A DNA stretch of 64,000 bases from Closterium sp. NIES-65 (lineage: Eukaryota; Streptophyta; Zygnematophyceae; Desmidiales; Closteriaceae), in NCBI GenBank assembly GCA_948144175.1, contig CANXME010000525.1:1-64000 (forward strand), read 5' to 3'. Shown here one piece after another: positions 1 through 12,232 of the stretch (position 1 is the stretch's first letter; each line of letters begins with the position of its first letter). A program made the position numbers and the translations under genes. Under the pieces are notes generated by a model. The model saw nothing but the letters and a program-made list of their open reading frames with translations. It did no database searches and was not told where the DNA came from.

Positions 1-2191
1 AGATGTTTGTTTTTATTTTATAAACATTCTCGTTTTGGTGAACAAAAAAATTTGTATTGCAAACAAAATCTTTTGAGAAATCTTGGATTTTAGGGAAAAT
101 TTTTTGAAAAGATAAAAGTTCGTATTTATTGGCCAAATCATATTGAATCAAATTACTAAATCTTTTTAAAGATGAAATATTAAGTCTTTCGAATAAAGTA
201 TGGAATTGGCCTAGTAAACCTACATTAGAAAATAAATTCGATAAATAAGATATAAGAAGAATCTTTTGCTTATTTCCCATATGCTTCTTCGTATAAGAAA
301 AAAGATCATGAGAAATTTTTTTATAATATTCTAACGAAGTATTTCCGCATGGATATCGATACGTATTGGTTACAAGTGTCTTATCATAATCATCAATGGT
401 TATGTGAAATTGATCTACTGCTGATAAAGTCAGAATGCATTTGTCATCTGCACTTGTAAGATATAAAAAACCAGTATGTTTATTAAAAATATTTTCTCGA
501 ATTTTTGAGGTATGAAAAGACAATCGTTGTCGATATTCAAAAGGAGGAAAAAAGGACTTGTATTGAGTAACAACATAATTATTTTTTCCTATAGGTAAGT
601 CAGCTTGAATATAATCTTGTACTTTATATAAGAAAGAAAGATTAATACCTGAAAATTCAGTCAATCTACCTGAAAAAATCCATATATAACTAGTCTTATC
701 GACAATCGGACTTAAATAAGTACTAAGAGAAGTGAATTCTAACCATAAGCTAAGACGGGTTTGAAAAGAACTTAATGCTAGAAGCTTTCGTTGTTTTAAA
801 GAATATGCGTGAAGACCTGTGTATTCATAGAAGACTTCTCCTTCTATACCACAATATATATCTTTTTCTATTTTTTCTTTTAAAGGAGCTGTACTTGCAC
901 GAACTTCTGCGATAATTTGTCTAGCTTGTACATATTGATGATTTCTGACAAGAAGTAAACTATATTGAGGTACATTTAAGATATGTCTTTTATTTGTGCC
1001 ATCTTCTATTATAACTGATAAAGCTTCGGGACAAGTCCATGCAGGTCGTCCATGACGATTACGTGTAGCTTGAAGAGTCTCTGTATAAAAATTAACTACC
1101 CCATTAAATGGTGCTCGTACATGCTCTGCAACATCTCCAGTAAAAACACCTCCAGTATGAAAAGTGCGTAAAGTTAATTGAGTTCCAGGTTCTCCTATAG
1201 ATTGACCTGCAATAATTCCTATCGCAGCACCAAGTTCTACTAAATTACCACAACTTAAATCCCATCCATAACACATTTGACATGCTCTAGGCATGCTTTT
1301 GCAACTCAAAGGAGATCGTACATATATTTCATTGTGAGAAAGAACCAAACGATTTACTATATCTGGAGCCAAATCTTGATTGCGAACTGCAATACAACGA
1401 CCATTTAGATAAACATCACGTGCAAGAATGCGTCCTACTAATCTATCTTGTAAAGACAATAAAGGACTAGATGTTTTTCGCTCTTGTATAGAACGCAATC
1501 GTACTCCTTCAAGAGTTTCACAATCAGGATTACGAACTACTATATGTTGCACAACTTCGACAAGACGACGTGTCAAATATCCTGCATCAGCAGTACGTAC
1601 AGCAGTATCGACTACTCCTTTTCGTGCACCATAACAAGATATTATATATTCGGTTAAAGATAAACCTTCTCTTAAATTACTTTGTATAGGAAGATCAATA
1701 ATATTCCCTTGAGGATTTGACATTAATCCTCGCATACCTACTAATTGGTGTACTTGTGATACATTGCCTCTAGCACCAGAGAAAGACATCATATGGACCG
1801 GATTTAATGGATCTGTAGTTCTAAAATGAGAACTCATTTCCCGTTTTAAGTATTCACTCGTTGTGTGCCATGTTTCCACTACGTGACGTAATTTTTCTAC
1901 TGCATGAATAGATCCGCGTCGATATTGTTCTTCAGATGTATATGTTTGATGCTCTGCATCTTGTATTAACCAAGTTTTTGAAGGAGTGGTTAATAAATCA
2001 TCAATCCCTAATGAAATGCCTGCTTGAGTCGCATGTCTAAATCCTAAAGTCTTGAGTTGATCCAAAATTTGTGCTGTACATTCGCTTCCTAAGTATGTCA
2101 TCAATCTGCCAATCAATTGTCTCATGGCACCTTTGTCCATCACTTGATTGTAGAAAATGATGTCTCCATACTCTGCTGTGAGCCGTGCCAT
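1..2191 (-). CDS. rpoC2: RNA polymerase beta'' subunit, N-terminal part (runs off the window)
   Basis: Encodes the beta'' subunit of the plastid-encoded bacterial-type RNA polymerase, the C-terminal half of bacterial beta'. The frame is open from the ATG at 2191 to base 1, about 730 codons, so the 3' end lies outside. The start is supported by a GGAGG box about ten bases upstream. I read family-typical segments, including [17 protein letters not shown] and [14 protein letters not shown], and a cysteine cluster ([15 protein letters not shown]) of the kind that binds zinc. It follows rpoB and rpoC1 on the same strand, the ancestral rpoB-rpoC1-rpoC2 operon order. No frame break was seen in the part read. 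Confidence 0.95.
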   Translation of the reverse strand, partial: MARLTAEYGDIIFYNQVMDKGAMRQLIGRLMTYLGSECTAQILDQLKTLGFRHATQAGISLGIDDLLTTPSKTWLIQDAEHQTYTSEEQYRRGSIHAVEKLRHVVETWHTTSEYLKREMSSHFRTTDPLNPVHMMSFSGARGNVSQVHQLVGMRGLMSNPQGNIIDLPIQSNLREGLSLTEYIISCYGARKGVVDTAVRTADAGYLTRRLVEVVQHIVVRNPDCETLEGVRLRSIQERKTSSPLLSLQDRLVGRILARDVYLNGRCIAVRNQDLAPDIVNRLVLSHNEIYVRSPLSCKSMPRACQMCYGWDLSCGNLVELGAAIGIIAGQSIGEPGTQLTLRTFHTGGVFTGDVAEHVRAPFNGVVNFYTETLQATRNRHGRPAWTCPEALSVIIEDGTNKRHILNVPQYSLLLVRNHQYVQARQIIAEVRASTAPLKEKIEKDIYCGIEGEVFYEYTGLHAYSLKQRKLLALSSFQTRLSLWLEFTSLSTYLSPIVDKTSYIWIFSGRLTEFSGINLSFLYKVQDYIQADLPIGKNNYVVTQYKSFFPPFEYRQRLSFHTSKIRENIFNKHTGFLYLTSADDKCILTLSAVDQFHITIDDYDKTLVTNTYRYPCGNTSLEYYKKISHDLFSYTKKHMGNKQKILLISYLSNLFSNVGLLGQFHTLFERLNISSLKRFSNLIQYDLANKYELLSFQKIFPKIQDFSKDFVCNTNFFVHQNENVYKIKTNI

Positions 2192-2556
2192 AAGTAAGTA
2201 CCTCCATATTGAATAAGTAAAAAGAATGACACTTTGAGTTAATTTGTTAAACGGAACTCAATATCATTTGAAGAATGCTTGTGGTACCAATGATAATCAT
2301 GGAATGAATTCACTTAGAACCTGTTAATTATTCATAGTTCATGATTTAAGTCATAAGAAAGGGGTGTAAGCATGAGCTATAACCATTGAATTATTTATTG
2401 TGAATAACACAAAATCGTGCAATTATCGCAATGACAATCATTGAATATTCAACAGGAGTATATAAGTCAGATAATGTTTTGTTGTTTAGTAGATGAGTCC
2501 AATAGTATTCAAGATTATTTTGTAAGATTGAATTGTTTATGAATGGTGTAAAAAAA
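2192..2556. other. rpoC1-rpoC2 spacer
   Basis: AT-rich spacer of 365 bases inside the rpo operon. It holds the rpoC2 ribosome-binding site (GGAGG on the minus strand, about 2202-2206). A short open frame on the minus strand overlaps the rpoC1 end out of phase and resembles nothing known. I see no tRNA or strong hairpin. Confidence 0.6.
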
Positions 2557-5533
2557 TTATCGTCTAGTATATTCAATATGTTCCTGTATGGCTTGTTGAA
2601 TCTGTTGATTAAAGATAACACGTCCAAGAGTAGTCAAAATATACCTAGCTGTAAGGCCTTCTCGATTACTACGTATTTGAGAATGTTCATATATACTTGT
2701 CGTTTGGCCCATAGAATCGTATTGAATTTCAATAGGTCCTTCGCGAGATGCAATGACAGGTACATAATTTGGTTGCCATCGTAACCATAAAAATGAAAAT
2801 GGCGTATTTTTTGTTTGATGCAAAAATGTTAATACATCATCATAATCATAAAAGACAGGAGTGCTATATCCAGAATTTTGTTTTACTGAATATTCGCTAT
2901 CTAATTTTCTACTACCATATATCCCCAAAGCACCTTCTAAAGTTAAAACATATAATCCAAGAAGCATATCTTGACTGGGTACAGCAACTGCTCTTCCTGT
3001 AGCTGGAGAAAGAAGATTTGCTTGAGACCACATTAGTATACGAGCTTCGACTTGAGCTTCCCAAGCCAAAGGTACATGAATTGCCATTTGATCACCATCA
3101 AAATCCGCATTAAATCCAGCACATACTAAAGGATGTAACTGAATTGCACGTTCTCGCACAAGTACAGGTTTGAAGGCTTGTATTCCTAATCGATGTAATG
3201 TAGGTGCTCTATTTAAAACAATAAAACGATTATCAACAACTGCTTGAAGTACTTTCCATACAATTGGTTGCTTATTTTGAATCATACTCTTTGCTGCTCG
3301 TAGATTTGGAGCTAATTGTCTAGCAATTAACTCTCGAATCATAAAAGGTTGAAAAAGTTCTATGGCCATTTCTCTAGGCAAACCACATTGATGCAAAGCT
3401 AATAAAGGACCTACTACTATGACTGAACGTCCAGAATAATCTACACGCTTACCTAGCAAATTTTCTCGGAATCTTCCCTTTTTCCCTTTAATTAAAGATG
3501 AAAATGATTTGTATACTCTTTTATTGTTATCTCTAAAAGTCGATGAGCCCATTCCGTTTGCTAACAAAGCATCCACAGCTCGCTGTAAAGAGACTCTTTG
3601 AAGACGTGCAACCAAACCGGCTAGTACAATAGTACCTTGATATGATAACCACATTAATAGTTCTTCATTTCTAAATAGAACTTTGCGATACAGTTCGTTT
3701 AAGTCTGATGTAATTAATTGACCTTCTCTGAGTTCAACAATAGGTCTTAAATCAGGAGGTAATACTGGTAATACTGAAAGTACCATCCATTCTGGTTGAA
3801 TTCTTGATTGTATCAGATCTCTCACAATCTTAGTACATCTAATAATCAATCTTTTTTCTCTCTGAATATCAGCACTGTGCTTAGTTGTTTGATACTTACC
3901 AGAAGCTGGATGCCACATTTTTTCAGTTTGTTCAACTAATCTTTCCCATCTTTTTTGTAGATTGACTAACTTTTTCTGTAAATTTAAATTCATTAGCATT
4001 CTTTGAATGCCATATCCTCCAGTAATAATTTCTCTACTTTCACAGTCACGGTACCATCGAGAAAGAAATAGCCATAAAACTCTTAGCCAAGGAACATCAA
4101 ATCTGTTGCAACTCAGTCTAGGTTCAAGTATAGGTTGATATGCTAATCGTAATAAACGCTCACGTGCCAATAGAATTTTATGGGCTAATGTAGTAGAATC
4201 ATTTGCTTGTGAGGTATATTTAGGTTGTAATAGATATTTACGTTTTAATAAGCGTTTTCGTGTTAGTATACGCTTATATGTCATTTCATGAGCTCCTTGT
4301 GTTAGAGTTCCCAAAAGTCTAAGTTTTGAATATGTTCCAGGACCAATAATAAAAGAATTGGGATAGATCAAGTATCTAGCTGGTAGATTCCTTCCCCCCC
4401 TAAGAACCGTACTTGAAGTTTTTATATCATACGGCTCATGTAAGAATTCTGTCTATTTGATCTAATTGAAAAATATAGTCTAGATTTTTTCTTTTCTACT
4501 AAATAGTTATTCTAATTTCATTCGAAAAAAACTGATCTAGTAAGTGGTCTTGAAGATTTTTTTTTATTCGATTATTCAAATAGAAGAAACTGTTACCAAG
4601 AACTCAAATCAGCCAATAAATGAATTCCAAAAATTCTATGAATAATAGAGAAAATTAGGAACAATGAATATGCGTCTTGAGTTATCTTTATACACGATAA
4701 AGAATCTATTCGATTCATAAAAAAGAAAAAATTTCTTTGGAACACCGGTTTTATCTTGTCTGTAATCAAACGTGATATAAAGACCTATCTTTAGGCATCT
4801 TCTTTACTCCGATGGTTGTATTTATGTCATAACAAAATATTCGATGTATTTTGTTTGAGGAAACCACCCTTGTTATCATAAATTCGATATTGATGTGTTT
4901 ACGGAGCCATGAAAAATGATAAATTAGAAGCCATAGATAGATTATTCTCCAAGTAAGTTTTTGTTAAAAATCTCACTATTCCTATTCGAGTTTTAAATAT
5001 TTTTTTTTATCTTATCGAATCTAGAGACACTTTTTCTAAATATTAGAAAGTGGTAGAGTTTATCTTTTCTACATACACGTAGTTACTTTTTCAAGTCACA
5101 CATCGCAATACACTAAACTTTCTACATCCTTTAGAGACATTTCTAATAAATGTGCAATATAACTAGGACGGTTTTTTAAATACCATACATGAGTTACTGG
5201 AGATGCTAGTTGAATATACCCCATTCTATGTCTACGTACTCGAGATTCAGTTAATTCAACACCACATTGTTCACAAAAGCCTGGATGATCTGTATCATTA
5301 GCCATACCTTGATATTTACCACATGCACAAACTCCAGTTTTTGTGGGGCCAAATATACGTTCACAAAATAAACCATCTCTCTCAGGCTTGTGAGTTTTAT
5401 AATGTATAGTATGAGGTTTACTCACGCGTCCTACTACTTCTCCATTAGGCAAAACTCTTTCCGCCCAACTACGAATTTGTTCCGGAGAAGCTAATCCTAT
5501 ACGAAGATATTGATAAGTATCTGAATGAACCAT
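2557..5533 (-). CDS. rpoC1: RNA polymerase beta' subunit, two exons split by a group II intron
   Basis: Encodes the beta' subunit of the plastid RNA polymerase, which carries the catalytic Mg site. Exon 1 is 5102-5533 (144 codons) and exon 2 is 2557-4371 (604 codons), joined in phase as ...VYCD/LIYPNS. Exon 1 has a zinc ribbon (VCACGKYQG and FCEQCGVEL). Exon 2 has the absolutely conserved NADFDGD metal-binding loop. The predicted protein is about 748 residues, somewhat longer than the roughly 680 usual in land plants. The extra length and divergence are at the start of exon 2, before [13 protein letters not shown]. The exact 3' splice site is inferred from the intron end rule (AY) and is the least certain point. 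Confidence 0.93.
4372..5101 (-). other. group II intron in rpoC1
   Basis: About 730 bases between the rpoC1 exons. It starts GTGTGAC at 5101, as group II introns do. A 34-nt domain V lies at 4404-4437 on the minus strand (GAGCCGTATG ... GTACGGTTC), followed by a domain VI-like stretch ending in AC. No long ORF is present, so splicing would depend on trans-acting factors. The rpoC1 intron at this place is typical of streptophytes. Confidence 0.88.
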
Positions 5534-5733
5534 AAATCTATTCTCTACACCATAAAAAAAATAACTTTGAACTGATTTGTATGAAATTGCATTGGAACAA
5601 GTGAATGTTTCATATGCTAACTATAGAATTCACAGGAATTTTAAGAAACTATATAAAGATATTCACTAGTTAAAGTTAGCAAGAATTAGCGTAAAAGCAA
5701 AAAAATTTTTCAATGATTATATTAACACTCTAT

Positions 5734-8700
5734 TTAAATGACTTTTTTATTTAAAAGAAAAGTATCTCCAGATATAATAGTATGACCAATTTCTATTCCT
5801 AAGCAACGTAGTTCTCTAATAAGTAAACGGAAACTATCTGGGGGATCCATGGGTTTCGGAATAGGTTCTTTAGCTACAATCGCTCCAAGAACTTTAGAAC
5901 GTCCTACGACATGGTCCGATTTAATTGTTAACATTTCTTGTAACATATATGCTGCACCAAATCCTTCAAATGCCCAAACTTCCATTTCACCTATTCTTTG
6001 TCCCCCCCTGTTAGATCTGCCTCGAAGAGGTTGTTGGGTCACTAAAGCATATGGACCACTAGCACGTGCATGGATTTTTTCATCTACTTGATGAATAAGT
6101 TTCATAATATAAGGTTTGCCGACTGTAATTGGCTGATCGAAAATTTCACCTGTCCTTCCATCAAATAAACAACTTTTCCCAGGACTATTCGGTTCAAATA
6201 ACCATGGATAACCACTTTTTTCTCTTGCATGATATAGTTCAGAAAAAACCAATTTGCGTGATGCTTCTCGTTCATATCGTTCATCAAAAGGTGTGATGCG
6301 ATAATGTTTATTTAACCAACTGCCAGCCAAACCTAAAAGACACTCAAAAAGTTGACCTACATTCATTCTTGATGGCACTCCAAGTGGACTCAAAACCATA
6401 TCAATAGGAGTACCATCTTGCATATATGGCATATCTTGTTGAGGAAGGATCCGAGATACAACACCTTTGTTCCCATGTCTACCTGCTATTTTATCACCTA
6501 CTTGAATTTTTCTTTTTTGTAAAACATATACATGTATACTAGCTGTAAAATTACTTTGTTGTTCAACCCATCTTACATCTATAACTCTTCCTACACCACC
6601 TTGAGGTAATTTTAAACAGCTTTCTCGAGTAGTAATTGCTTGAACACCAAAGATAGCCTGTAATAATTTTCCTTCAGGTGAACGTAGAAGATGTTCTGAT
6701 TCCAATGGAGCCAGCTTACCTACCAATACATCTCCTGCTTCTACCCAGGAACCTATCGAAACTATGCCACGAGAATCTAAATGACGTAAAAGATGTTTAT
6801 CTAAATGCGGAATATCCCTAGTAAGTATTTCAACACCTTCACTAGTTTCTTGTACTGATATTTCATGTTTCTCTATATGTATAGACGTATACACATCTTC
6901 ATGTACCAAGCGATCACTTATTAACACTGCATCTTCAAAATTGTATCCCTCCCATGGCATATAGGCAACTAATACATTTTTTCCCAATGCCAATTCTCCA
7001 CCTACTGTAGCTGCTCCATCTGCTAAGAGTTGTCCTTGTCTAACAGATGCTCCCATAGTAACTACTGGTTTTTGATGAATACAAGTTCCATTATTAGATC
7101 TTTCATATGTAATAAGTTTACTACTAATTTCTTCTTTATTTTTATTTATTAAAAGAATATTTTTACCATCTACATATTGAATATGAGCATCTTCCAACGA
7201 AGTCAGAACGGTTCCAGAGTCTAATGCCACATGAGATTCAATTCCTGTTCCTACTATGGGTTTTTCAGGTTGTATTAAGGGAACTGCTTGACGTTGCATA
7301 CTAGATCCCATAAGAGTACGAGTAGCATCATTATGTTCTAGAAAAGGGATTAATGATGCTCCTATAGCAAAATATTGTATAGGCAATATACTTCGCAGAT
7401 TGATTTGATCCCATGATGTGCTACTAAATTCTTGTTGATATTGAATCGAAGTAGCTCTTTCCTGCCATATCTGACCTATTGCAAGACGATTGTTAGTACC
7501 AATCTTCATACGTTCGTCTATTCCTGCAGTAACATAGACTGTGTGTTGCTGGTTTAAAGGTCCACAAATTTTATGTAAAGGATTCTCTATAATTCCTTGG
7601 TAATTAACGCGTGCACAAGTTGAAAGAGATGGAATAACTCCTGCATTCATACCTTCAGATGTCTCAATAGTACAAATTCTTCCGTAATGACTTGGATGAA
7701 TATCTCTGGTACGAAAACTAGCAGTTCTTCTAGTTAAACCACCTGGCCCTAAAAGACTTAATTTCCTTTTATGCGCCATTTCAGCTAATGGGTTAGTTTG
7801 ATCCAAAAATTGGATTAATTCATGAGAACCAAAAAATTGATTAAACATGTGAGTAAAGGGATGAGAAGCTATGAGACTTCTAGGAGACACTACACGTTTT
7901 GAGGAAGCTGTTCTTCGCATAGCACGTTTTACTTGTGCTTGTAGATCAAGGATCGATACTCGTAAATGTTTACGTAGCATATCTGCTACAGAATTAACAT
8001 GCTTGTTTTTTAAATGATCGATATCGTCAATATGATCCATTCCTGAACTAACTTTCACAAGTAGATCAGCTGCTGCAATTAAATCTTGAGGTAATAAAAA
8101 TTGGTTATCTTCAGGAATAAATATATTCAATCTTTTGTTAATATTGAAGCGTCCTACAGATCCTAGTTGATAAATATTAGCACACCATTGTTGTATTTGT
8201 TCTGATATAATTAATGGATTGGGTTTAGGTTTAGATTTTTTAGGTCCTGGAAGTTGTTTATATAAATAGAGTAATTCTAGTTCTCTTTCTCTTTTATGTT
8301 TCAATGCATCTAATAATTCTTCTAACCTTTTAGTACGAGACTGTAACCAATCAGGAATATCCTGAATTTCTAATCCTAAAGCAACTAAAAGCAAAACGAG
8401 TGTAACTCTATGTCTATTATTAACACGGACTGATATTCGACCTTTTTTGTCCATTTCTAGTCTTAATCTTTTGTCTGCATCTAAACATAGAATCGTTGCT
8501 GTATACATTCCATCTCTATTAAGAGTATAATAAATACCTGGATTTCTGAGTATTTGATTGACAATTGTCCAAGATACACCATTAATTACAAAGGTACCAC
8601 GAGGAGTCATCAAAGGAATACTTCCAAGGCATACAGTTTGAATTCGAGTATAACCATCTTTTAGATGAGTAAGTTGTACTGGTACATAAAGATCTGACGC

Positions 8701-8931
8701 ATAGGTAGTAGATTTATAAACTGCTTCCCTTTCAGTTGAGCTAGGTTCACTTAAAAGATACTTATCAGCGAGTAATTTAAATTCAATGTCTTTAGCAGAA
8801 TCTTTTATAATTGGAAATTTATTTAATTCTTCAAAAAGAAAATTTTCTAAAAAACGACGAAAACTTTCTATTTGAATTTGCAGGAAATCTGGCAAGACAA
8901 ACATGTTCATATTCCTATCTAAATTATACAT
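5734..8931 (-). CDS. rpoB: RNA polymerase beta subunit
   Basis: Encodes the beta subunit of the plastid-encoded RNA polymerase. The uninterrupted frame has 1065 codons, close to the usual 1070. Family signatures are visible: LGPGGLTRRTASFRTRDIHP and TIETSEGMNAG in the middle, and GDKIAGRHGNKGVVS plus GGQRIGEMEVWAFEGFGA in the C-terminal third. These form the conserved beta lobe around the active centre and the beta clamp contacts. It is the first gene of the rpoB-rpoC1-rpoC2 operon; rpoC1 starts 200 bases downstream. Its start at 8931 (MYNLDRNMN) keeps the whole conserved N-terminus. Confidence 0.97.
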   Translation of the reverse strand: MYNLDRNMNMFVLPDFLQIQIESFRRFLENFLFEELNKFPIIKDSAKDIEFKLLADKYLLSEPSSTEREAVYKSTTYASDLYVPVQLTHLKDGYTRIQTVCLGSIPLMTPRGTFVINGVSWTIVNQILRNPGIYYTLNRDGMYTATILCLDADKRLRLEMDKKGRISVRVNNRHRVTLVLLLVALGLEIQDIPDWLQSRTKRLEELLDALKHKRERELELLYLYKQLPGPKKSKPKPNPLIISEQIQQWCANIYQLGSVGRFNINKRLNIFIPEDNQFLLPQDLIAAADLLVKVSSGMDHIDDIDHLKNKHVNSVADMLRKHLRVSILDLQAQVKRAMRRTASSKRVVSPRSLIASHPFTHMFNQFFGSHELIQFLDQTNPLAEMAHKRKLSLLGPGGLTRRTASFRTRDIHPSHYGRICTIETSEGMNAGVIPSLSTCARVNYQGIIENPLHKICGPLNQQHTVYVTAGIDERMKIGTNNRLAIGQIWQERATSIQYQQEFSSTSWDQINLRSILPIQYFAIGASLIPFLEHNDATRTLMGSSMQRQAVPLIQPEKPIVGTGIESHVALDSGTVLTSLEDAHIQYVDGKNILLINKNKEEISSKLITYERSNNGTCIHQKPVVTMGASVRQGQLLADGAATVGGELALGKNVLVAYMPWEGYNFEDAVLISDRLVHEDVYTSIHIEKHEISVQETSEGVEILTRDIPHLDKHLLRHLDSRGIVSIGSWVEAGDVLVGKLAPLESEHLLRSPEGKLLQAIFGVQAITTRESCLKLPQGGVGRVIDVRWVEQQSNFTASIHVYVLQKRKIQVGDKIAGRHGNKGVVSRILPQQDMPYMQDGTPIDMVLSPLGVPSRMNVGQLFECLLGLAGSWLNKHYRITPFDERYEREASRKLVFSELYHAREKSGYPWLFEPNSPGKSCLFDGRTGEIFDQPITVGKPYIMKLIHQVDEKIHARASGPYALVTQQPLRGRSNRGGQRIGEMEVWAFEGFGAAYMLQEMLTIKSDHVVGRSKVLGAIVAKEPIPKPMDPPDSFRLLIRELRCLGIEIGHTIISGDTFLLNKKVI

Positions 8932-9330
8932 TCTATTTCCTCAGTCTTATTATTAGTGCTCCCCATATAGAAATTAGTATCAGGATTTCGAGAAAAAGAA
9001 TGGATGATAGAAGAAATTTATTTGAAAAGATCTAAATGAATAGTTCCAAATACTACTCGAATCCTGGCAGTCCATAGGAACTACGGAATAGTTTGTTAAA
9101 TAAAAAAAGCAGAATGCTTTAAAAGAAAAGCCTTATTCATAAGGATTGTCTTTTAAACATATGGAATAGATTCATTTCCTTTATCCAAAATAGCAAGAAA
9201 ATACTACAACCTATATAGACAACCACAAAATAACCAATTGACTGGACTTCTCAAAACTGATATCATAGAAATACATCTATGCTATATACTTAACCAGATC
9301 TTCATGCAATATTCTTTAGAAACATATTGA
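8932..9330. other. rpoB-trnC spacer
   Basis: About 400 AT-rich bases between the divergent rpoB and trnC-GCA. It should hold the rpoB operon promoter on the minus strand, but I cannot point to a convincing -35/-10 pair. No coding or RNA gene is seen. Confidence 0.5.
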
Positions 9331-9401
9331 GGCGACATGGCCAAGTGGTAAGGCAGTGGATTGCAAATCCTCGACCCCCAGTTCGAATCTGGGTGTCGCC
9401 T
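9331..9401 (+). tRNA. trnC-GCA: tRNA-Cys (GCA)
   Basis: A 71-nt cloverleaf. The acceptor arms are GGCGACA and TGTCGCC, the anticodon loop is TTGCAAA with anticodon GCA, and the T arm contains GTTCGAATC. It sits between rpoB and petN as in land plants, transcribed away from rpoB. Confidence 0.96.
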
Positions 9402-9993
9402 AAAAAAAAGATGCAAAAGAATATATATACTAGGAAAAGAGGAGTATTAAAAGAGTTTGCAATAAAGTGCTTTTTTATCCATTCTTTTTTAAAGTGAGGG
9501 GAATCCACGCTGCCCCAAAAAATAAAAAACAACTAGAAAAATTGTTTGAGAATACTTAATCTTCTTGCTAATCTGATTTAGTAAAAGATAAAAAAACTAT
9601 CTTTTTCAATAAGATTATTTCATGTACGGTTGTACTAAACGTGCTCTTTCTTAATACAAAGCGTGATGCTCTATAGAATGTATAGTCTGACACTTTATTT
9701 GTAATAAGATCTTTCATGAATAGCACAACCTTATTTCTATTTTACTTTATTTTATCATTGAGTGCAAGTTAGAAAACTTTTTTCTTATTTCATCAAAAAA
9801 AGAAAATACGCATTTTACATTCTACTTTCTTAAAATTTCATAAAAAGAAAAAAAATGTATTTTTATCTTTTTTATTATGAAATTTTGAAAAACGAACTAG
9901 GTACTCTCAACAAGTAACCCTTGGCAGTTTGGAATGCCCTTGATATGATTAGAGATAGAAAAACTTGAAGAGTACATAAAACAAGAGGTTGTT
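9402..9993. other. trnC-petN spacer
   Basis: About 590 bases without a recognised gene. It contains long A and T runs. A piece at about 9621 (CATGTACGGTT) looks like the 3' strand of a group II domain V, but the pairing strand is missing. The petN promoter must lie here. Confidence 0.5.
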
Positions 9994-10083
9994 ATGGACA
10001 TAATTAGCATTGGTTGGGTTTCTCTTATGGTAGTATTCACATTTTCCCTGTCATTAGTGGTATGGGGAAGAAGCGGTTTGTAA
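9994..10083 (+). CDS. petN: cytochrome b6f subunit N
   Basis: A 29-residue single-pass thylakoid membrane protein, starting [20 protein letters not shown] and ending VVWGRSGL, matching PetN in length and sequence. It is one of the small subunits needed to assemble and stabilise the cytochrome b6f complex. It follows trnC-GCA, the normal streptophyte position, and is followed by a strong stem-loop. Confidence 0.97.
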   Translation: MDIISIGWVSLMVVFTFSLSLVVWGRSGL

Positions 10084-10137
10084 GCGGATTGTTGTTATAA
10101 ATGTGATCCAGAAGTTATGAACTTCTACTATTTTCTT

Positions 10138-10168
10138 CCTCCTGGTTTGGGATTTCCCAAACGGGAGG
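10138..10168 (+). terminator. stem-loop after petN
   Basis: Thirteen-pair stem CCTCCT/GTTTGGG against CCCAAAC/GGGAGG with one bulged G and a four-base loop, 55 bases after the petN stop. It probably defines the mRNA 3' end. Confidence 0.75.
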
Positions 10169-10354
10169 TTCTATGATGAATACTTGATTATTATTGACCC
10201 ATTTGGTATTTTTTTTTCTTGTTAAAGAAAAAAAAAGATGGAACATTAACAAATGAAACACATTACTTCATGTTAATCATGAAACTATACATAATACTAT
10301 AAAATTAGATCTTCTCTTTTGTATGTGTTAAAAAAAATCTTAATATATATTATT

Positions 10355-11534
10355 TTAATAGAACAAATTTTTATCATTTAAAGACTTGGTCTTTAAAAAA
10401 TCAATAGGTACAGTGTAATTCATTGTTTCCCAAGAAGCATTCATTATATATGGCAACAATAATTTCTTTTCTTGATAAAAATTTTCTGTAACTATAGGAG
10501 AAATAATTGGTATTAAATTCAGTTTTTCATCTAATAATATATTTTTTTCTTGAATATTTGTTTCTTTTTGGCTTATATTGTCATAAAATTGTTTGCTTTT
10601 ATCATTTGCACCACGAAGCCACAGACTTTCTCCAATAAAAAACAATGCAGTCCCACTTGATAAAATTTGACATAATAACAAAATAGGATCTAAACGCCAA
10701 CCTTGAAAAATCAATATCCCACCACATAATAAGCCAACTGAAGAAAAAAAAAGGTCGTAATATAGGGATAGGTTCTCTTCTCACCCCCCTTAGAACTAAA
10801 TATGAAACTTTAGTATTCTTTTAGCTCATTCAATGGTATCAACGGTATAATCAAAATCATGTCCATTAATAAGTTCTGATCCAGTCTTATTTCCTTCATG
10901 TAGAAAATTTTTGTATGTACATACAAAAAGCATATATCTTATGTTTTTTTATCAGTCATAAAACTTTTTCTCTCGTTTCCCATTGATCTTTATCTATTTA
11001 GGCTACATTTTTTCTATAAAAAAGCTTCATAGATAAGCTCATCTATCATGATAGAGAAATTATTCTTTTTTAGGTGAATAAAACTCTATTACCTTCGACT
11101 TGTTTTACTTCAAGAGTCTTTAAGCAATCCTTAGGTTCATTCTATCCTTCATTGGTAGATATTTTGGAATGTTCTCTAGAGGAAAACACTAAGTTACCAA
11201 TACTGTGCAGAGTCATTTATCATAGGAATCTGCTACATTTTCTTTTCTTTCGAAGGCTCAAAAGAATGTTCAATATACTTACCATAGATTTATAAGTAAC
11301 TGGCATTAATTTTATGTAATGAATACCCAGTATTGTCTCAAGCTTCATTTCACTTTTTAGGAATATGTTGAGAATTTTAGACAAACTGTGTTCGTCTTCA
11401 AAATTTTTGATACTCTTGAGTATATTTCAAGCCGCACCTCTAGATACATCAGGCTTGTTTGTTCTAATAAGATACAAAAGAAGACCTACTATAGACAAAC
11501 CTAGACCAACAATTGTACTAGGCCCTAATTCCAT
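10355..11534 (-). CDS. ycf66: Ycf66, conserved membrane protein, two exons
   Basis: Ycf66 is a cyanobacterium-derived conserved plastid protein of unknown function with two hydrophobic segments. Exon 1 is 11438-11534 (MELGPSTIVGLGLSIVG...) and exon 2 is 10355-10761. Splicing at GAG/ATTACGAC restores ...DVSRDYDLFFSSVGLLC, the family's conserved core, and gives 167 residues. The core ends at GGILIFQGWRLDPI; the remaining tail is hydrophilic and probably variable. An in-frame ATG three codons upstream (11543) is an alternative start. The gene is often lost or broken in other streptophytes but looks intact here. Confidence 0.9.
10762..11437 (-). other. group II intron in ycf66
   Basis: 676 bases, beginning GTGCGGCTTG at 11437 and ending CCCTAT at 10762. 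Domain V is at 10793-10827 on the minus strand (GAGCTAAA ... TTTAGTTC). No reading frame for a maturase is present. Confidence 0.87.
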
Positions 11535-12232
11535 ATGAATCATATTGTCCTCACATGTGTTTCAAAATATTAATTATAGATTTAAGAATAAAGTAAATCA
11601 AAAACTTTATGTTCCTTTGTTTTATACATTAAAAAAATAGAAAATTACAGAAAATGAAAGAAAAATAAACATTCTATTTTATATTCGTTTTTTTTGCTAT
11701 ATTTTCTATACAAATTTTTTTTCCATTGAATCAAATAAATGTTGAACAAATTTCATAAAAGATTTAACTAGAATATTTTTTTCTAATCAATAGAACGCTT
11801 AATAATGACAAGACAATTCCCTATGTTGTCATACTTGCTAATCTGATAGAATATTTCCCTAATGATTGCCAAATCAAAGGAATAAAATTTATTTTTAACT
11901 CTATGGGCTTGTTAGAATGTTTAGATCTCATGCAATAATTATGTTCAAATAATTTCTAAGAATAGATTTATTCGACAATCTAAATGAATGAAATATTCAT
12001 CACACTTATATTCTTAAGTAAAAACATAAGCAAATCTTGAAGTTTGTTTTCTATTTTTTTATTAATTATTTCTTTTCTACTATAAAATAGAAAATATAGA
12101 TATGAAGTTGACATACAAGCACTCTCCATGAGAGAGAGTGCCATATGTGCAATCTAAAAATCTTACTTGATTAATGTCATTCTTGTTATGAGATATTAAT
12201 TCTTCAATATCTATATATTTTGAACGACTATA
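11535..12232. other. ycf66-psbM spacer with psbM 3' stem-loop
   Basis: About 700 AT-rich bases. An eight-pair hairpin at 12119-12141 (GCACTCTC / GAGAGTGC) lies 90 bases after the psbM stop and is its likely 3' end. On the plus strand a TTGACATACAAG block begins at 12108. No other gene was found. Confidence 0.6.

Noticed and set aside
9615-9650. Possible group II domain V in the trnC-petN spacer
   Set aside because: Only CATGTACGGTT is present; the pairing 5' strand with the AGC triad is missing.
10602-10784. 60-codon minus-strand ORF overlapping ycf66
   Set aside because: Out-of-frame shadow of ycf66 exon 2 and the intron end; the spliced frame matches the family.
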